A stretch of 64,000 nt of DNA. Origin: Amorphophallus konjac. Its lineage: Eukaryota > Streptophyta > Magnoliopsida > Alismatales > Araceae. How positions within the stretch are numbered: position 1 is the first letter of the stretch; each line of letters starts with the position of its first letter. Shown one piece after another: positions 47,601-58,660 of this stretch. The position numbers and the translations under genes are program-made. Location: positions 563,589,581-563,653,580 of the forward strand of contig CM040121.1 of the NCBI GenBank assembly GCA_022559845.1, given 5' to 3'. The notes below the pieces were generated by a model. That model was given only the letters and a program-made list of their open reading frames with translations, ran no database searches and had not been told where the DNA came from.

Positions 47601-48864
47601 CCCTCTGCCTGTCCCTGATAGTCCTTGGCAGGATATCAGCATGGACTTTGTGCTTGGTTTGCCCCGTACAGCACGGCGGCACGATTCTATTTTTGTTGTG
47701 GTTGACCGCTTCTCCAAGATGGCCTTGTTTATTCCTTGTTCCAAGACATCGGATGCCTCTAGAGTTGCTAGGTTATTCTTCACCCACTGTGTGTCCAGGT
47801 TTGGGTTGCCGCGTACCATTGTTTCTGATAGGGATGTGCGTTTTACGAGCTACTTTTGGAAAACCCTTTGGCGGATGATGGGCACCCAGTTGAAGTTCTC
47901 CACCGCGTACCACCCCCAGATTGACGGTCAGACAGAGGTAGTCAATAGAAGTCTAGGGGATCTTCTGAGATGTTTAGTGCGTGATAGAGTTGGAGATTGG
48001 GATCTTGTCTTACCTTTAGCGGAGTTTGCTTATAATGATTCGGTCAATAGGTCTACAGGGTTGAGTCCATTTGAGATTGTCACTGGTCGTAGGCCTAGGA
48101 AACCGATTGATTTGATTCCCTCCCCCATTCAGTCCCGAGTCTCTGAGTCAGCTGAGTCTTTTGCTGAGCATATTAGACAGTTGCATGATCATGTCCGTCG
48201 TCATATTGAGGCTTGCAATGCACGTTACAAGGAGTTAGCTGACGCGCACAGACGCACACGTGAGTTCCGCGAGGGAGAGTACGTCATGGTCCGGGTTAGA
48301 CCGGAACGGTTTCCTTCGGGAGCCGTAAAGAAACTCCAAGACCGCGGTGCAGGACCATTCAGAGTGTTGAGGCGTATTGGGTCGAACGCGTATGAGATCG
48401 AGCTTCCAGACGACTACGGGATCAGTTCGACATTCAATGTTTCTGATCTGGTAGCTTATAAGGATCCCGCGGTGATACCCAGCGAGTTATTTGGGCCTGA
48501 CCCTCCTGTTGTGAGTGATACACCTACTGAGAGCCCACCTCCTCCAGCCCCATTACAAAAACGCGAGCATATAGATTGCATACTGGATGAGCAGGTGACA
48601 AATACCAGGAGCGGAGCCTACCAACGCTTCCTAGTGCGTTGGAGAGGGCGCCCGGAGTCGGACAACACCTGGATTACACGCGGAGAGCTGGAGCGGATGG
48701 ACCCGGACTTGCTGGAGCGGTACCTCAGCGACCGTGACCCTTACTCGACGGGGTCGAGTTCTTCCCACCCGGGGAGAATTGGTGAGGACACACGGCGCTA
48801 TCCTCGACGGAGCACCCGGCACACCGCTACTTCCTTGTGGCTCGGCGATGGCGGCATCTTCTAG
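44623..48864 (+). CDS. family-B Ty3/gypsy nucleocapsid-pol polyprotein, copy 2
   Basis: An open frame of 1,413 codons. The listed start is a TTG, and translation would normally come from gag rather than here. It adds a proline-rich linker of about 97 residues before the part shared with copy 1. Zinc knuckle, protease (DSG intact), reverse transcriptase (YFDD), RNase H, integrase and chromodomain-like tail are all intact. A chromodomain on integrase is known to steer chromoviruses to particular chromatin. It lies between two apparently identical LTRs, so this is a very young copy. Its weak point is the damaged gag upstream. Confidence 0.9.
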   Translation: MEFGPTFRPGMPSQRGLDPRSTSTQYGRYPAARPAEPPRQDPTGPRPRPPLPRDPLPPPRQQPPYPPTRPTLPPPAHPARSQPLLPAPRHDDKGKGPMTAGASSSAGARTCYRCGGFGHFADRCPTRERKALVVADPTSTESPTEPIPVSYEVDQDLVEEFFDDLLEGEQDGAQGSHFQGDPQLGVVRCILAQPQVSDDWRRTTIFHTFCRLGGKACKIVIDSGSCINAISTGTVTRLGLTPVDHPAPYRVSWVDSTSIPVRLRCLVSLQFQTYQDEVWCDVLPMEVGNIILGRPWLFDMDATLQGRANTCTFDHNGHRITLHPAPPRDPTVRGPAGPNATTAPPQGKVKPPPPPPPVPVSTPSPTLTIDVPPTRRLMIISPREMEREVTSGVPLLAVVVRETGEVVPSLEGVTDPQLVEMLREFADIFPEDLPEGLPPLRDIQHEIDLVPGSSLPNLPHYRMSPADHAELQRQVDELMSRGSLRDSKSPCAVPALLAPKKDGTWRMCIDSRAINKITVKYRFPIPRLDDLLDMMSGATIFSKIDLRSGYHQVRVRPGDEWKTAFKTKDGLYEWLVMPFGLTNAPSTFMRLMTQMLRPMIGVFLVVYFDDILIYSRTRELHLDHIRQVCVVLRRESLFANPKKCSFMTDQVSFLGFIMSRNGVSADPEKIRAIVEWPEPRSLHDVRSFHGLATFYRRFIRGFSSITAPITDCIRKGEFTWTKAAATAFQTIKDRMTQAPVLTLPDFSKVFEVTCDASGLGIGGVLSQESHPIAFFSEKLNDAKLRYSTYDKEFYAVVQALRYWRHYLLHQEFVLFSDHEALKFLHTQKKLNARHSRWVEYLQEFTFVLKHKAGAENKVADALSRRVMLISTMNVQVVGLEKLKEAYIDCPDFGPIYSALQSGPSREFSEYVLQDGHLFRGDRLCIPRTSVRDFLTWELHAGGLAGHFGRNKTIEAVEHRFYWPSLKRDVARIVAQCRICALAKQRKQNTGLYTPLPVPDSPWQDISMDFVLGLPRTARRHDSIFVVVDRFSKMALFIPCSKTSDASRVARLFFTHCVSRFGLPRTIVSDRDVRFTSYFWKTLWRMMGTQLKFSTAYHPQIDGQTEVVNRSLGDLLRCLVRDRVGDWDLVLPLAEFAYNDSVNRSTGLSPFEIVTGRRPRKPIDLIPSPIQSRVSESAESFAEHIRQLHDHVRRHIEACNARYKELADAHRRTREFREGEYVMVRVRPERFPSGAVKKLQDRGAGPFRVLRRIGSNAYEIELPDDYGISSTFNVSDLVAYKDPAVIPSELFGPDPPVVSDTPTESPPPPAPLQKREHIDCILDEQVTNTRSGAYQRFLVRWRGRPESDNTWITRGELERMDPDLLERYLSDRDPYSTGSSSSHPGRIGEDTRRYPRRSTRHTATSLWLGDGGIF

Positions 48865-48954
48865 CTATCTTCTCTGCTTGCTCAGGCCATGTGGGCCTTG
48901 TCTTTTGGTCCCTGCGTGGACACTTTATCTTATTTAGACACTTATTGGGCCATG

Positions 48955-50807
48955 TGATGGCTTATTGGGTTGCATTTAGGGATAATGGGTCTTGTAGTTG
49001 GTTCATGGGCATAATGGGGCTTGAAGCCCACTTATTGAGGGCCCATTAGGGTTAGGGTGCGGCCCCCTCTTCATGTAGAGAAGGTGGAGGCAGCCGCCCA
49101 CCCTTCCTAGCCCTACTAGGGAAGGTGGGGGGCGCTCCCCTCTCCCTTTCCCCCTTTCCCCATCTCCTCCTTTCCACAACTCCACCCCTTCCTTCTCCCA
49201 CTTAGATTCTTTCTTATTTTGCTAGACTTGCTGGAATATGGGCCGCCCTTCTCTCCTTGGAGCTAGGCGCACCCCTCCTTCTAGTAGAATTAGGGTTTTC
49301 TCCCCTCCCCTATAAGTAGTCTCCATCTTGTACTTGTTTCAGTTTACACATGAATTAAAATATTGAGCCATTGTGCAAAAGCCTTGTGCGCCCCCTCTCT
49401 CTTTCTCTCTTCTCCTGCGACGGGAGATCGGCGAGGTGCGACGCCTCAGCCCCCGGTGGACTCCGGGGTTCCTTCTTATCTTCTTCTTCTTCCTCGACGG
49501 TTCGTATTCGTGAATCAGATTTCTGCCCCGACTTGTAGCAGAGCTCGCGCCCCTCTCCTGGACGAGTTTCGCCCCAAGCTAAATTCTGGAGATACGTCGG
49601 CGGATCAGCTTCGCGTCGGCGCTGGTTTCGCGTCAATCGGAGGTCGGCACCGCCCGTACCGATTTTCTCCGTCGACCTGCGCCAGCACCCCCTTCTCTGC
49701 TCGCCCAGCAGGGAGGCCCTTCTTGCGAATTTTCCCCAGGCCTCCACACTGCGCCTGTTACCCTGGTTTCTTCAGGGTTCGTAGATCTCCAGGTCTCCTG
49801 TCCAACGCCGCCGACGACGTCGCGTTTCGACGTCGTCACCGTCCGTGGCAGTCGTTCTCGTGGGGTTGCGCCGGCGTGCCTGCACAGTCCGGCCAGCGAA
49901 TCAACACCAACTTCCAGCGGCTCCTGCGACTCGTACCGGCATCGTCTGCCCGCGCCGTTTGGCCGAGGGCTTCCTCTACCAGTCAGCTCTCATCTCCAAC
50001 CGGCCCGGACCTGTTCGGGCACCGGACGACCGAGTTCCAGATTTTACCGGCGGCGTGCGCGGTTCTGCGACCACAGAACCAGACCTGGTTTTCAGCAGCG
50101 CCCACGGCCACCACCGGCGCACCCAGCCCGTCCCCTCTGGCCGGAGCGTTCCTCCAGCAGTCAGCGACGCGTCCTCTCTGACGGCGCCTCGATCGGACGT
50201 CGCATCAGCCCGTGGGACCCGTCTCCGTCCAGGCGCGCGCGACACCGATTCTGCAGCATCGTGCCCGTCACCGAGTGCGGCCCGTCAGCCCGTGCCCGGC
50301 AGCCCCGAATGCGTCGCTTGTAGCCTTTTACCTCCCTGCGAGGAGTGGGCCACTATTGGGTTGTATTTTATTGGTCTTCAGTGTATCGGGGTTGTTGGCC
50401 CACGGCCGGGGTTCCTTCCCCACGCCTAGGCGTGGAGGTACGCGTTCCGACTCCTCTCTTGTGCTTGCTCTTTTAGTATGCTTTTGGTTATGCCGCGTGA
50501 GAGAGAGTAGGCGCCTAGCTACTTTGTTGCCATCACCGCGGATCGTGAGTGAGAGCACCCATCCCTTAGCACCATTAGAGCATCGAGCTAGAACGCGACT
50601 CCCCTTGTCTTTGGAAATCGACTTTACGCCTAGACACGTGCGCTTCCCTCCTTGGGACGGCCGAAGTCGGAGTTTCTGTTGAGAGACGTCCTTCACTCTG
50701 TGGGGTATCACGGTGGTCAGCCACTTGGCGACCCTTGAGCGTGCTACTGCTTGCCTCAGTTAGAGTCCTTGTGAGTCTTAGTCCGTGTCGGTCCCCGTCC
50801 CCCATCA
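48955..50807 (+). repeat. family-B LTR, right copy
   Basis: Same as 41679-43531 shifted by 7,276 bp. The 3' edge CCCATCA is followed directly by Copia interior. A TATA box lies at 49311-49316. Confidence 0.8.
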
Positions 50808-52364
50808 GTGATTGCTGAAGGTTGGATTATGTCCAACTGGAAGCTTTCCTCATGCGCGATGGTGGTCTTCGGACCTACGTTCTCCGCCACGTACCGGTAG
50901 TCAACTTGTGTGAAAATTTTATCGCAGTGCATGATTGAGTGTATATATCGTATCACCCTTATTTTTTGGTTACTCCTCGACCTATACTCTTGCTAAATAA
51001 AATTGCATTGGTTTAGACATATTTGTTACATGGCATATATTAAGGGGGAGGTTTTACTATAATGTGCATACATTTAGGGGGAGACATGACTATGATGAGA
51101 CAAATTCATTTCTTACATTCAGTACAAACACCCACACAAATTGCACTTTTTGAAATATATGATTCAATCTAATAAGGATTATAGTTATTCCACTCAACAC
51201 TCCAATGGCTATTGATTCCCTACATGGAAGTCGCATGTCTCGTGAGGAAAGAGCTGTTTGCCCCACCAAATAATTGTATAAGTGGAACGTGGATCTGAGT
51301 ATTCGAGAATCCCCCCTAAAATAAAGGAGAAAACTCGCGTCGAAAGGAGAAACAAATCCATATTAGAATAAGTGTGATTTGACACCAAGTAGCAGGGAAG
51401 TGCCCCTGAGACAAAGGGTACAACTCGCGTCAAAAAGTGACAAAATTCACAATTAAGATAAGTGACGAAACTGAGTAACCGGGAAGTGACTCTGAGACAA
51501 AAGGTATAACTCGCGTCAAAAGGTTAGTCACATCATGAGTATTAAAAAGGGGGGGTTATACGTAGCTACCAATACTCGAGCATCGTGTATGGAAGTGTAT
51601 GGATGAAAGGTTCTCTTTAGTATTCTTTAGAAAATCTGATGATCCATATTACTTTGGAGTTCATTGCTCAATCTTCACATATACCCTTCGGGTTTGATTG
51701 TGTGAACGTACTTTATGAATCAGTCATCCTTCATGGTCTATGCAGTATCATTTTTCTGTAAGCACGACCCTCTTAGTATTGTTCATGCTCATCATGTTTG
51801 ACAATCAACTGCCTTATTCTTACACCTGTCTCTAGGGGACTTGTTTGCTTTTATATCTTATTATGCATGCTTGAGTGCTTGCTTGTCTGATCCTTTTTTT
51901 TATTCATATCATGCTTCATTTCACCTTGATACATATTTAGATCATACATGTAAATAACAAGCTTAAATAACCCCGTTGTCAACCGATTTTTTGGTTTTGA
52001 CAAAAAATGGGGAGAATAATGTGCTTTTCAGCGAGACACTTGCATATAGTCCAAGTTAGTCATACCTTTTGTGCATAGTTTGGTCATACATTTTGAACAT
52101 ATATTCAAAAATTGAGCATCTGGACATATTTCAAATATCTTGCATATTGCACTTCAAATTTTATTTTCTTGCTTGGTGTTCATGATTCTCACACCTTCCT
52201 TTCATGGTAGGTTATTGCTGGGTTCGTGCGCCTTCTATTCTGTCTAATTCGTTTTTGAAATTTCACATCTATTTCTCTAGTCCCCCACCTTTTGATAATG
52301 CCAAAGGGGGAGAGAGTTTTGGTGGCCACAATATATTGACATCATCAAAAAGGGGGATCGAGAT
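50808..52364 (+). other. Copia non-coding interior, right of the nested insertion, with polypurine tract
   Basis: AT-rich, with repeated AAGGGGGAG-type phrases (51045, 51078, 52305). The tract AAAAAGGGGGATCGAGA immediately before the 3' LTR (about 52347-52363) is the likely polypurine tract for plus-strand priming. No pol coding sequence. Confidence 0.65.
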
Positions 52365-53854
52365 TGTTGGGTTCGTTGTACTCCCTATTTGTCCTTGGTG
52401 ATAGTTTTGATGATAACAAAATATTGTGTGTAGGTATTGTGGAAATCATTTCTATGGAAAATGAGCCTATATATTGATATCTTGTCTTGCAGATTACTTT
52501 ACATGATTGAATTACATGAGTCCTTCTTGAGCTTAGTTTCACCAGCTCTTCAATATAATGATTGTGGCTCATGCATATTGTTTATGAGGAAAATTGTGTT
52601 TTTCAGTGGGTGTTCAAATGGTTTGCTGGATGGGCTTTCTGGCTTATACAATGTGTGAGAATTTACTTTCAGTCTTTCCAGAGTTCAGGTGAACTATATG
52701 ATGGTTGAACATGATGATTTCTAGAACCTTGCTATTGAATGATTTGAATTGGTTAATGGATGTTTACTTGATATGCAAAATTCTGTTATTGCTTACACAA
52801 GAATAGCATCCCTATGTTACTACAAAGACTAATCTGGCTATGGATTATTATGCAGGTCACAGTTGAGGGAGATGGTTCATAGATCAAATTCATTGGACTT
52901 TTTATCCTAAATTATGAATGAATCGCTAACATTGATTATTCTGTATATATGTATGACATGGGTGACTGTACAAAGGTTCAGGTAATTGACACCTGCTCAT
53001 ATGGCATACTTTTAACTCCTAAGTATGAACTGAGCTACCTTGGGTTCATCAAAAGGTTAATAGAAATCCAAACTGTTGCATCAATGTCAAAGATAAGAAT
53101 GAGCATTTTAAATGTTAAGCTTGCAGTGGACTGCCCTTAACTATTTTTGAACTGAACTTGTATGGGTTCCATGATTTCAGAGGTGAAACACATTTCATTA
53201 GCTCATGATTGATCAGGGTGAAATATGGATATCCGGTATACTCATTTGGTTATTGTGGATTTCTTGTTGGTCTTCAATGAACTAAGCTTTTGACATTTGT
53301 TGAAATGGTTTTTCATTTGACACTCTATATCTGACTGCATGAAAAATTGGGTTAAGACTGCCTTTAACTGAGTTTGAAATTATTGGACTGAACTTTGAAT
53401 GATTGGACTATATTTAAAACTTTTGGACTGATCTTGATAGTCTTGGTGCGTAATAGAACTCATGTGTAGCTTGATTGAATCATATTTGATGTGTAAGGCA
53501 TGTGTAGAAAATGGGAATCCTTGAGTTGAAAGTGACATAATTAGATAACTAATCAAATTAATTTGACTTGCTATGGAGAGCTCATGAAGTCCATGCGTGA
53601 CTTAATTGAATTCAATTTACTCTACATGCCTTGGATTGCATCTGAATTTCATGTGAGCATGTGTATAAAATTGGTTAGAAGCATGTGATATTCATGTGTG
53701 AATTGATTCAATATCAAAGTGGTCAAGACATGATTTGAACTGGAAATGACTCTTACATGTACGAAGTAAGTTTTAGATTATTTTTAAAATACGTCATCTC
53801 GACTGGGGGACAATTCAACCCCCCTTCTTGTCCGCTATATATTCTGGACCAACA
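52365..53854 (+). repeat. Copia 3' LTR, 1,490 bp
   Basis: It starts TGTTGGG after the polypurine tract and ends CCAACA before the TSD caacc (53855-53859). It pairs with 30873-32357. Confidence 0.9.
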
Positions 53855-53859
53855 CAACC

Positions 53860-54513
53860 AGTGCCCCTTTTCATTCATTTTTTCTTTTTTCTTTCTTCTT
53901 TTCTCCTTTCTTTTTCTTTTATTTTTCTCATGTCATCTCTTTTTCTTCTTCTTTTCTTTTCCTCTTCCTATTTTTCTTTTTTTTGATGCCCAATCTTTCA
54001 TAGTTCGGCTCACGGTGATACCTTTTCAAGGGCGCCTGGACCTTTTTAATTTTGGGTTCAATTCATCCGTCGGGACGTAAATTTACGATGACACAGTATC
54101 ACACATATGATATGGCACCATCATCTCTGGTGTTGAAATTTGGCCATTCCGACCTATTCTTCTGTTTCTTCGCTGTCGGGTTCTTAAAGTCGAACCCGTG
54201 ACAGTGTATCTTATGAATACCGTGACTTCTCATAATTTCTGCCATATCGTGATATATTGTGGTGTTCAAATTTTTTAGATGTCAACGAACGGGGGTACTA
54301 AATGGGGCTCCCACCTCTATCTTCTTCTTCTTCTTTTTTCATTCTTGTTCTTTGTCGACAGAGCGTCTTCTTTTTTCTTCTTTCGTTTGTTGTTCGGAGG
54401 ATCTTCGAAAATGGCATCATCCGTAGATGTCACCAATTTAATTTGCGTCCAGACTGAAGGCGTTCATTTATGGAAAAGAAGAACACAGAAAATGAATTAG
54501 CATTAAAGTAAGG
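53860..54513. other. pyrimidine-rich then unassigned sequence
   Basis: A T/C-rich run of about 130 bp (53875-54000) is followed by AT-rich DNA. No gene recognised. It continues the sequence interrupted at 30867. Confidence 0.4.
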
Positions 54514-54960
54514 GACGCATATTAATATGCATCTGCCTGAAGAGACGCAAACTTTTTAATATATATATATATATTAATTAAAAGTAAAAATCAAATTAGC
54601 ATTTAGGCCATAGACGGGCATTAATATACGTCTTTCCAAAAAGATGTAAATTCCTTGAAATATGTATTTTTATTCAAAGCAAAATTCAAATATGGTAAGG
54701 AATTATCGTCCGGGTCATAGACGCATATTAATGTGCATCTCTCCCAAAAGGCACAAATTCTTTATGATATGAGTTTCACTTTAAAGTAAAAATCTAGAAA
54801 TAGCCATGGAATCTACATCCCAATGATAGACACCAATTAATACGCGCCTCTCCAGGAAGGCGCCAATTCTTTGAAATTACGTCTAAGCCAAAGACGTTAA
54901 TTCTCAATGGTTCCAGATCTCTTGGGAATGGCATCTATGACAAAGATGTCAATTCTAAAA
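54514..54960. repeat. degenerate tandem repeat with an AT-rich palindrome in each unit
   Basis: Units start near 54514, 54613, 54720 and 54829 (spacing 99, 107 and 109 bp), with two weaker partial units near 54894 and 54938. Each carries a version of GACGCATATTAATATGC. The first is a perfect 14-bp palindrome and the others are decayed. Subterminal repeats of a DNA transposon would look like this, but no terminal repeats were found. Confidence 0.6.
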
Positions 54961-55067
54961 AATACCAAAAAAGATAAAACACCTTGTTAACCCTTAATGA
55001 GATCTACTTTGGGGCGTTATAACATGGCATGAGATCTACTCAATCTTAGCGTTAATTTTAACGTGTC
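54961..55067. other. unassigned short stretch
   Basis: AT-rich, with a small palindrome gttaattttaac near 55050. Nothing else seen. Confidence 0.3.
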
Positions 55068-56067
55068 AACATGAGACCACAGAGAAGTAAAACGTAGAGA
55101 GAGAACTAGAGAGAGGATATGTGTAAGATAGTTAGCCTTGTCGCATGTGTGTGTTTTTCGGCCTCAACAGCATCCTTTTTATAAGCAGAGAGAAGAGGGT
55201 CGATGCATGCATTAAGCGCATGCAAGATCCGTTCACGAACGGATGAACGCGTCCGTTCGTGAATAGACGCATGCTGCCCCCCTTGTGGGCGTGCAGCAGC
55301 GTGTTAACACCACCCTTTCACCTCTCAGGGAGCAGATGAACGAGTAACAAATGACCACACGATCTTGTAAATCCATTACTAGACTACCACGTCTCCACTA
55401 AGTCAAGAAGTAATAAAAACGGGCAAACTCAAGATAAATCCTGTAAGTAGGACTCTAGACAGATGGTCAAGGGACGTTACGTAATCTACTCAGAGAGGTC
55501 ACCTATGTTACTCTTCATTCTTCAGAATCACATTTCCCTCATCCCGACACTCCTCTCCATACTCCGAGCACTTATCTTCGCACTCCGAGCACTCTCTTCT
55601 CTTGTTTGGGTATTTTGTTGACTTAAACATTAGGGGCAGTTTGAGAACGGGGTGGGGTGGATTACTCGCGTCCCACCGCACGAGTAAGTCATCCGACCCC
55701 GGTTAGGAAGAGATAGGTGTGAGAAGGGTAGATGGGGCCCACCGTTCTCACTCATCGGTTGGGATATGCCGACCTGTTCTCAAACTGACCCTAGAGATTT
55801 GTCCCTTGAAATCTCTTTGATGACTCTTTATGGCGTATTTTTTTTTACTGATTATAAATTTACTCAGGACTACTGAATTCTCTCCTATCAAAAAAATCAT
55901 AAAATTATGATACGAGATTCGGCATAACATATTTCTCCGTCTACCGTCGATAAACCAGTTAAGCACAGTTATTCTACAAAACACTTCGCCCTCAATTTGA
56001 TAAGCATCAAATTTGGAGTTTTTTTTTGCTTTCCTGTGTCTATAAGCCCTTGATGTCCGATCTCCAG
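55068..56067. repeat. second copy of the LTR-like repeat at 29605-30583
   Basis: High similarity over about 1 kb in the same orientation, including the MITE at 55631-55793. No primer site lies next to it. With the 23-kb Copia element removed, the two copies would be only about 1.5 kb apart. Confidence 0.7.
55631..55793. mobile_element. short MITE, copy 2
   Basis: Ends read TAGGGGCAGTTTGAGAACG and GTTCTCAAACTGACCCTA. Same element as 30147-30310. Confidence 0.55.
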
Positions 56068-56146
56068 AGCGGTCACCATTCAAAATGCATGCTAGATAAT
56101 AATAATAATAAAGTTCATCCCTCCACCTGCCTGGCTCCCTCCGCAC

Positions 56147-56270
56147 CATGGTTCGACGACTCGCTGATCCGTACCGGATCGGGTTCCCCCTGATCCGGTA
56201 CGGTACGCCCGACTCGGAATCGACTCGGAACCGACTCGAACGGACTCGGTCCGTCTTCCGTCAAATGTCT
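56147..56270. repeat. left inverted end and subterminal repeats of the hAT element
   Basis: Begins CATGGTTCG. Inside are CGTACCGGATC and GATCCGGTACGG, then repeated GACTCGGAA/GACTCGGAACC. These are likely transposase-binding sites. Confidence 0.75.
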
Positions 56271-57783
56271 TCATAATTACCTATTCTTAATAAAAAAAAA
56301 TTATATTAAATGTTAATGAAGTGATAGCATGTAACCCATCAATATCTAACACCCAATGCATACTCAAAATACTTTTACAAATTTTCCACTCAACCACATT
56401 GACTTGTTAGAATTGGGTAAAAAATAAAATAGCGGCAACCTATTATTGCTGACTTTGAATCCATGGGATCAGTCATCATTTTCATGCTTGAATATATACC
56501 AGACAATTGTCAGGAATGATCGATTAACCTGATCGAGAAATTCATAAATTACTGATCGATCGTACACATCTGATACACATATACCTGTCGCAATACAATC
56601 CCATTATGAAAACCATGGTCTGGAAAATGCTTAGCTTCAACAATCATAAAGAATTACCACATGCACACTCACAGACAGTCAGGCACACAATGATTTATCC
56701 TAAAAAGTTGCAAGTTCTGTTACGTAACCTTCAATAACCCACATAACCGATTAAATGCCTGCCTCGTAAAAAATGCTATAAAATTTCAGATGCTTCCCAA
56801 ATGAAAAGAGAAACATTCAAAGGATTCCCAAATAAATGCTTCACCTGCAAGATTGAGAAAATAGTGTTTGATAGCTACAAAAATGCATGCCTAACTCTAC
56901 TCCTTTCTTTTCTGCATGTCAATGGAAACAAAAATGCATTAACCATACTGTAAAAAAAATTCCAATTTTTGATATCCAACTCTTGAGTCTTGGTTTCTAT
57001 ATGTTCTCTACTATGATGAAGTACTCATTGTTAAAAAAATGCTTGTAAAACTCTTTTTTAATGAATTAGATAGATGCAATAATGCCACAAAGATTGCACA
57101 AATGGCATACCAACTGCATGGCAAAATCCATATTTAATTTTCATCTCCGAATCGCCTGCAATCATTCTATTTAGGCTTCACAGCATTTTTCAAAAAAATG
57201 AAAGGAAGAATGAAAGGAGACGACATACAGTGGATCTTGGGCAAGCTATGAAAAAAGCACATGAGAGTGGTCACTGCACAGAAAGGTCAAACAAATAAGA
57301 AATATATCTTCCCAGCAACAACCAAAAGGCAGAGGGTAATCTTGAAACTGGAGCAGTCAATAATAACAGCGATGTCAAAACAAATTCAGCTCAACACGAG
57401 TACACATAAGGATTTCAGCTCAACACTAAATATTAGCAACAACAATTCAAGGTTTAACATGTATTATCCTTGACAAACATACATAAATTATTTGTAAGTC
57501 TCCAAACTACACAAATGAAACACAAAAATTCTGAAGTAAGATTCTTACCAAATTAACCAAAGAGATAACCTCACTTCATCACTTTTCAAAAAAGGTAAAC
57601 TTCCCTACATACCCTGCAGTTCACATGGAATATTTTGCATGAACCATATGTTTAAACTTTATATTGTCCATAGCCTCCATATACATCATGGCAAAAAGAA
57701 AAATATGTGCCGCTAATACAAGAGTCCATAATCCATAGAAAAGATAGTCCATACATATATCATGAAAAAAGAAAACCTGCAAG
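56271..57783. other. hAT non-coding region beyond ORF2
   Basis: About 1.5 kb of AT-rich sequence between the left end and the end of ORF2. It presumably includes the 3' untranslated part of the minus-strand transcripts. No frame with a domain. Confidence 0.5.
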
Positions 57784-58284
57784 TCAATCATCATCACCAG
57801 AAAACTCAGTATTTGACGACGATTCCCATAAGTTATCATCTTCACGCTGAGATTCTGGAATTCCAAACTGTAAATGTGCTGCGGTGGGTGGCGGTGCATG
57901 TGGATGCCTCTGCACACATCTAATCATGTTGACATATGATGGTGCATGTGCAGCACTGGGTGGTAAATCAAACTCTACAAAGAATGCCCTCACCACATTT
58001 ACTAACTCTGTTGGAGGTTGCAACAATGTGGAGGAAGAGGCTGCTACTGTGGAAGAAGAGGCCGGTGCTGTCGAAGAAGAGGCTGCTACATGCGTAACAA
58101 ACTGTGAACGAACATGGGAAGGAACAGATGGACATGCAATACAATCTCTGCCAAGTCCCGCGAGATGCTCAGAAAATCTATGTATGCCGCTAACCATATG
58201 CTCATAGTACATGCAATGAATCCGTCGATCATCCGGCCTCGTGTATCCATGTTCCCAAGCGGGGTGGCGTCGGTCACGCGGCAT
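57784..58284 (-). CDS. second ORF of the hAT element, degenerate BED-finger protein
   Basis: 166 aa from the ATG at 58284, which sits right after a splice-acceptor-like CTTGCAG. It could therefore be a separate exon with an upstream leader. Residues about 20-60 (HCMYYEHMVSGIHRF, then HLAGLGRDCIAC and PSVPSHVRSQ) line up with the BED zinc finger at the start of the transposase in this element (CNYCGFIANGG, HLAGG, CKSVPREVKD). The second metal-binding Cys is Tyr here (CMYY against CNYC), so zinc binding may be lost. An Ala/Ser linker and an acidic end (SGDDD) follow. Function unknown. It could be a DNA-binding accessory or a regulator of the transposase. I see no catalytic domain. Confidence 0.65.
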   Translation of the reverse strand: MPRDRRHPAWEHGYTRPDDRRIHCMYYEHMVSGIHRFSEHLAGLGRDCIACPSVPSHVRSQFVTHVAASSSTAPASSSTVAASSSTLLQPPTELVNVVRAFFVEFDLPPSAAHAPSYVNMIRCVQRHPHAPPPTAAHLQFGIPESQREDDNLWESSSNTEFSGDDD

Positions 58285-58660
58285 CTGCAAGATACAGAAA
58301 ATACACAAAGTTAAGTTATAATACAAATGCATAAATAAACTACAAAATAACATGAAAGACTATACTTCCTTTCATTAAGAAACCAATCTACATAAGGTTG
58401 ATGAAAACAAAATTTAACATGTATTATCTTTGACAAACATACATAAACTATTTATAAGTCTCCAAACTATACATCTAAAGATTTAAATGAATTCAACAAG
58501 CAACAATGCAATATGAGAATATCATTCTACCATTTTTTCACCATGATCAACATGAACCATTTTTTATCCAATGATCAACAGGTAACATGTAACAGTACAA
58601 TTAAAGTACAAAACAACATATTGATCCTACCTAAATACCATAATAACCCCAGTAAGACTG

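Larger units (their letters stand above)
37595..50807 (+). repeat. 7,276-bp tandem duplication of family-B pol plus LTR
   Basis: Segments 37595-43531 and 44871-50807 (5,937 bp each) align with a constant offset and no indel that I found. Three base changes show up in the coding part, and the frames in the LTR part read the same. Confidence 0.9.
41679..50807 (+). mobile_element. family-B Ty3/gypsy element, complete with both LTRs, 9,129 bp
   Basis: LTR 41679-43531, primer site, broken gag, pol and LTR 48955-50807. I found no difference between the LTRs in the translated frames. Only its right side meets foreign DNA (Copia, gtgat at 50808-50812). Its left side is the partial copy, so no target duplication can be checked there. 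Confidence 0.85.
30873..53854 (+). mobile_element. Copia-type LTR retrotransposon, gag-only, interrupted by nested Ty3 elements
   Basis: The two LTRs (30873-32357 and 52365-53854) begin TGTTGGGTTCG and end CCAACA. The element is flanked by a perfect 5-bp duplication, caacc at 30868-30872 and 53855-53859. The interior without the insertion is only about 3.7 kb and holds a gag but no protease, integrase or RT, so it could not move without help. Gag style (Asp/Glu-rich coiled coil plus several zinc knuckles) and the repeated AAGGGGGAG text suggest the SIRE/Maximus lineage. The insertion spans 34537-50807. Confidence 0.88.
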
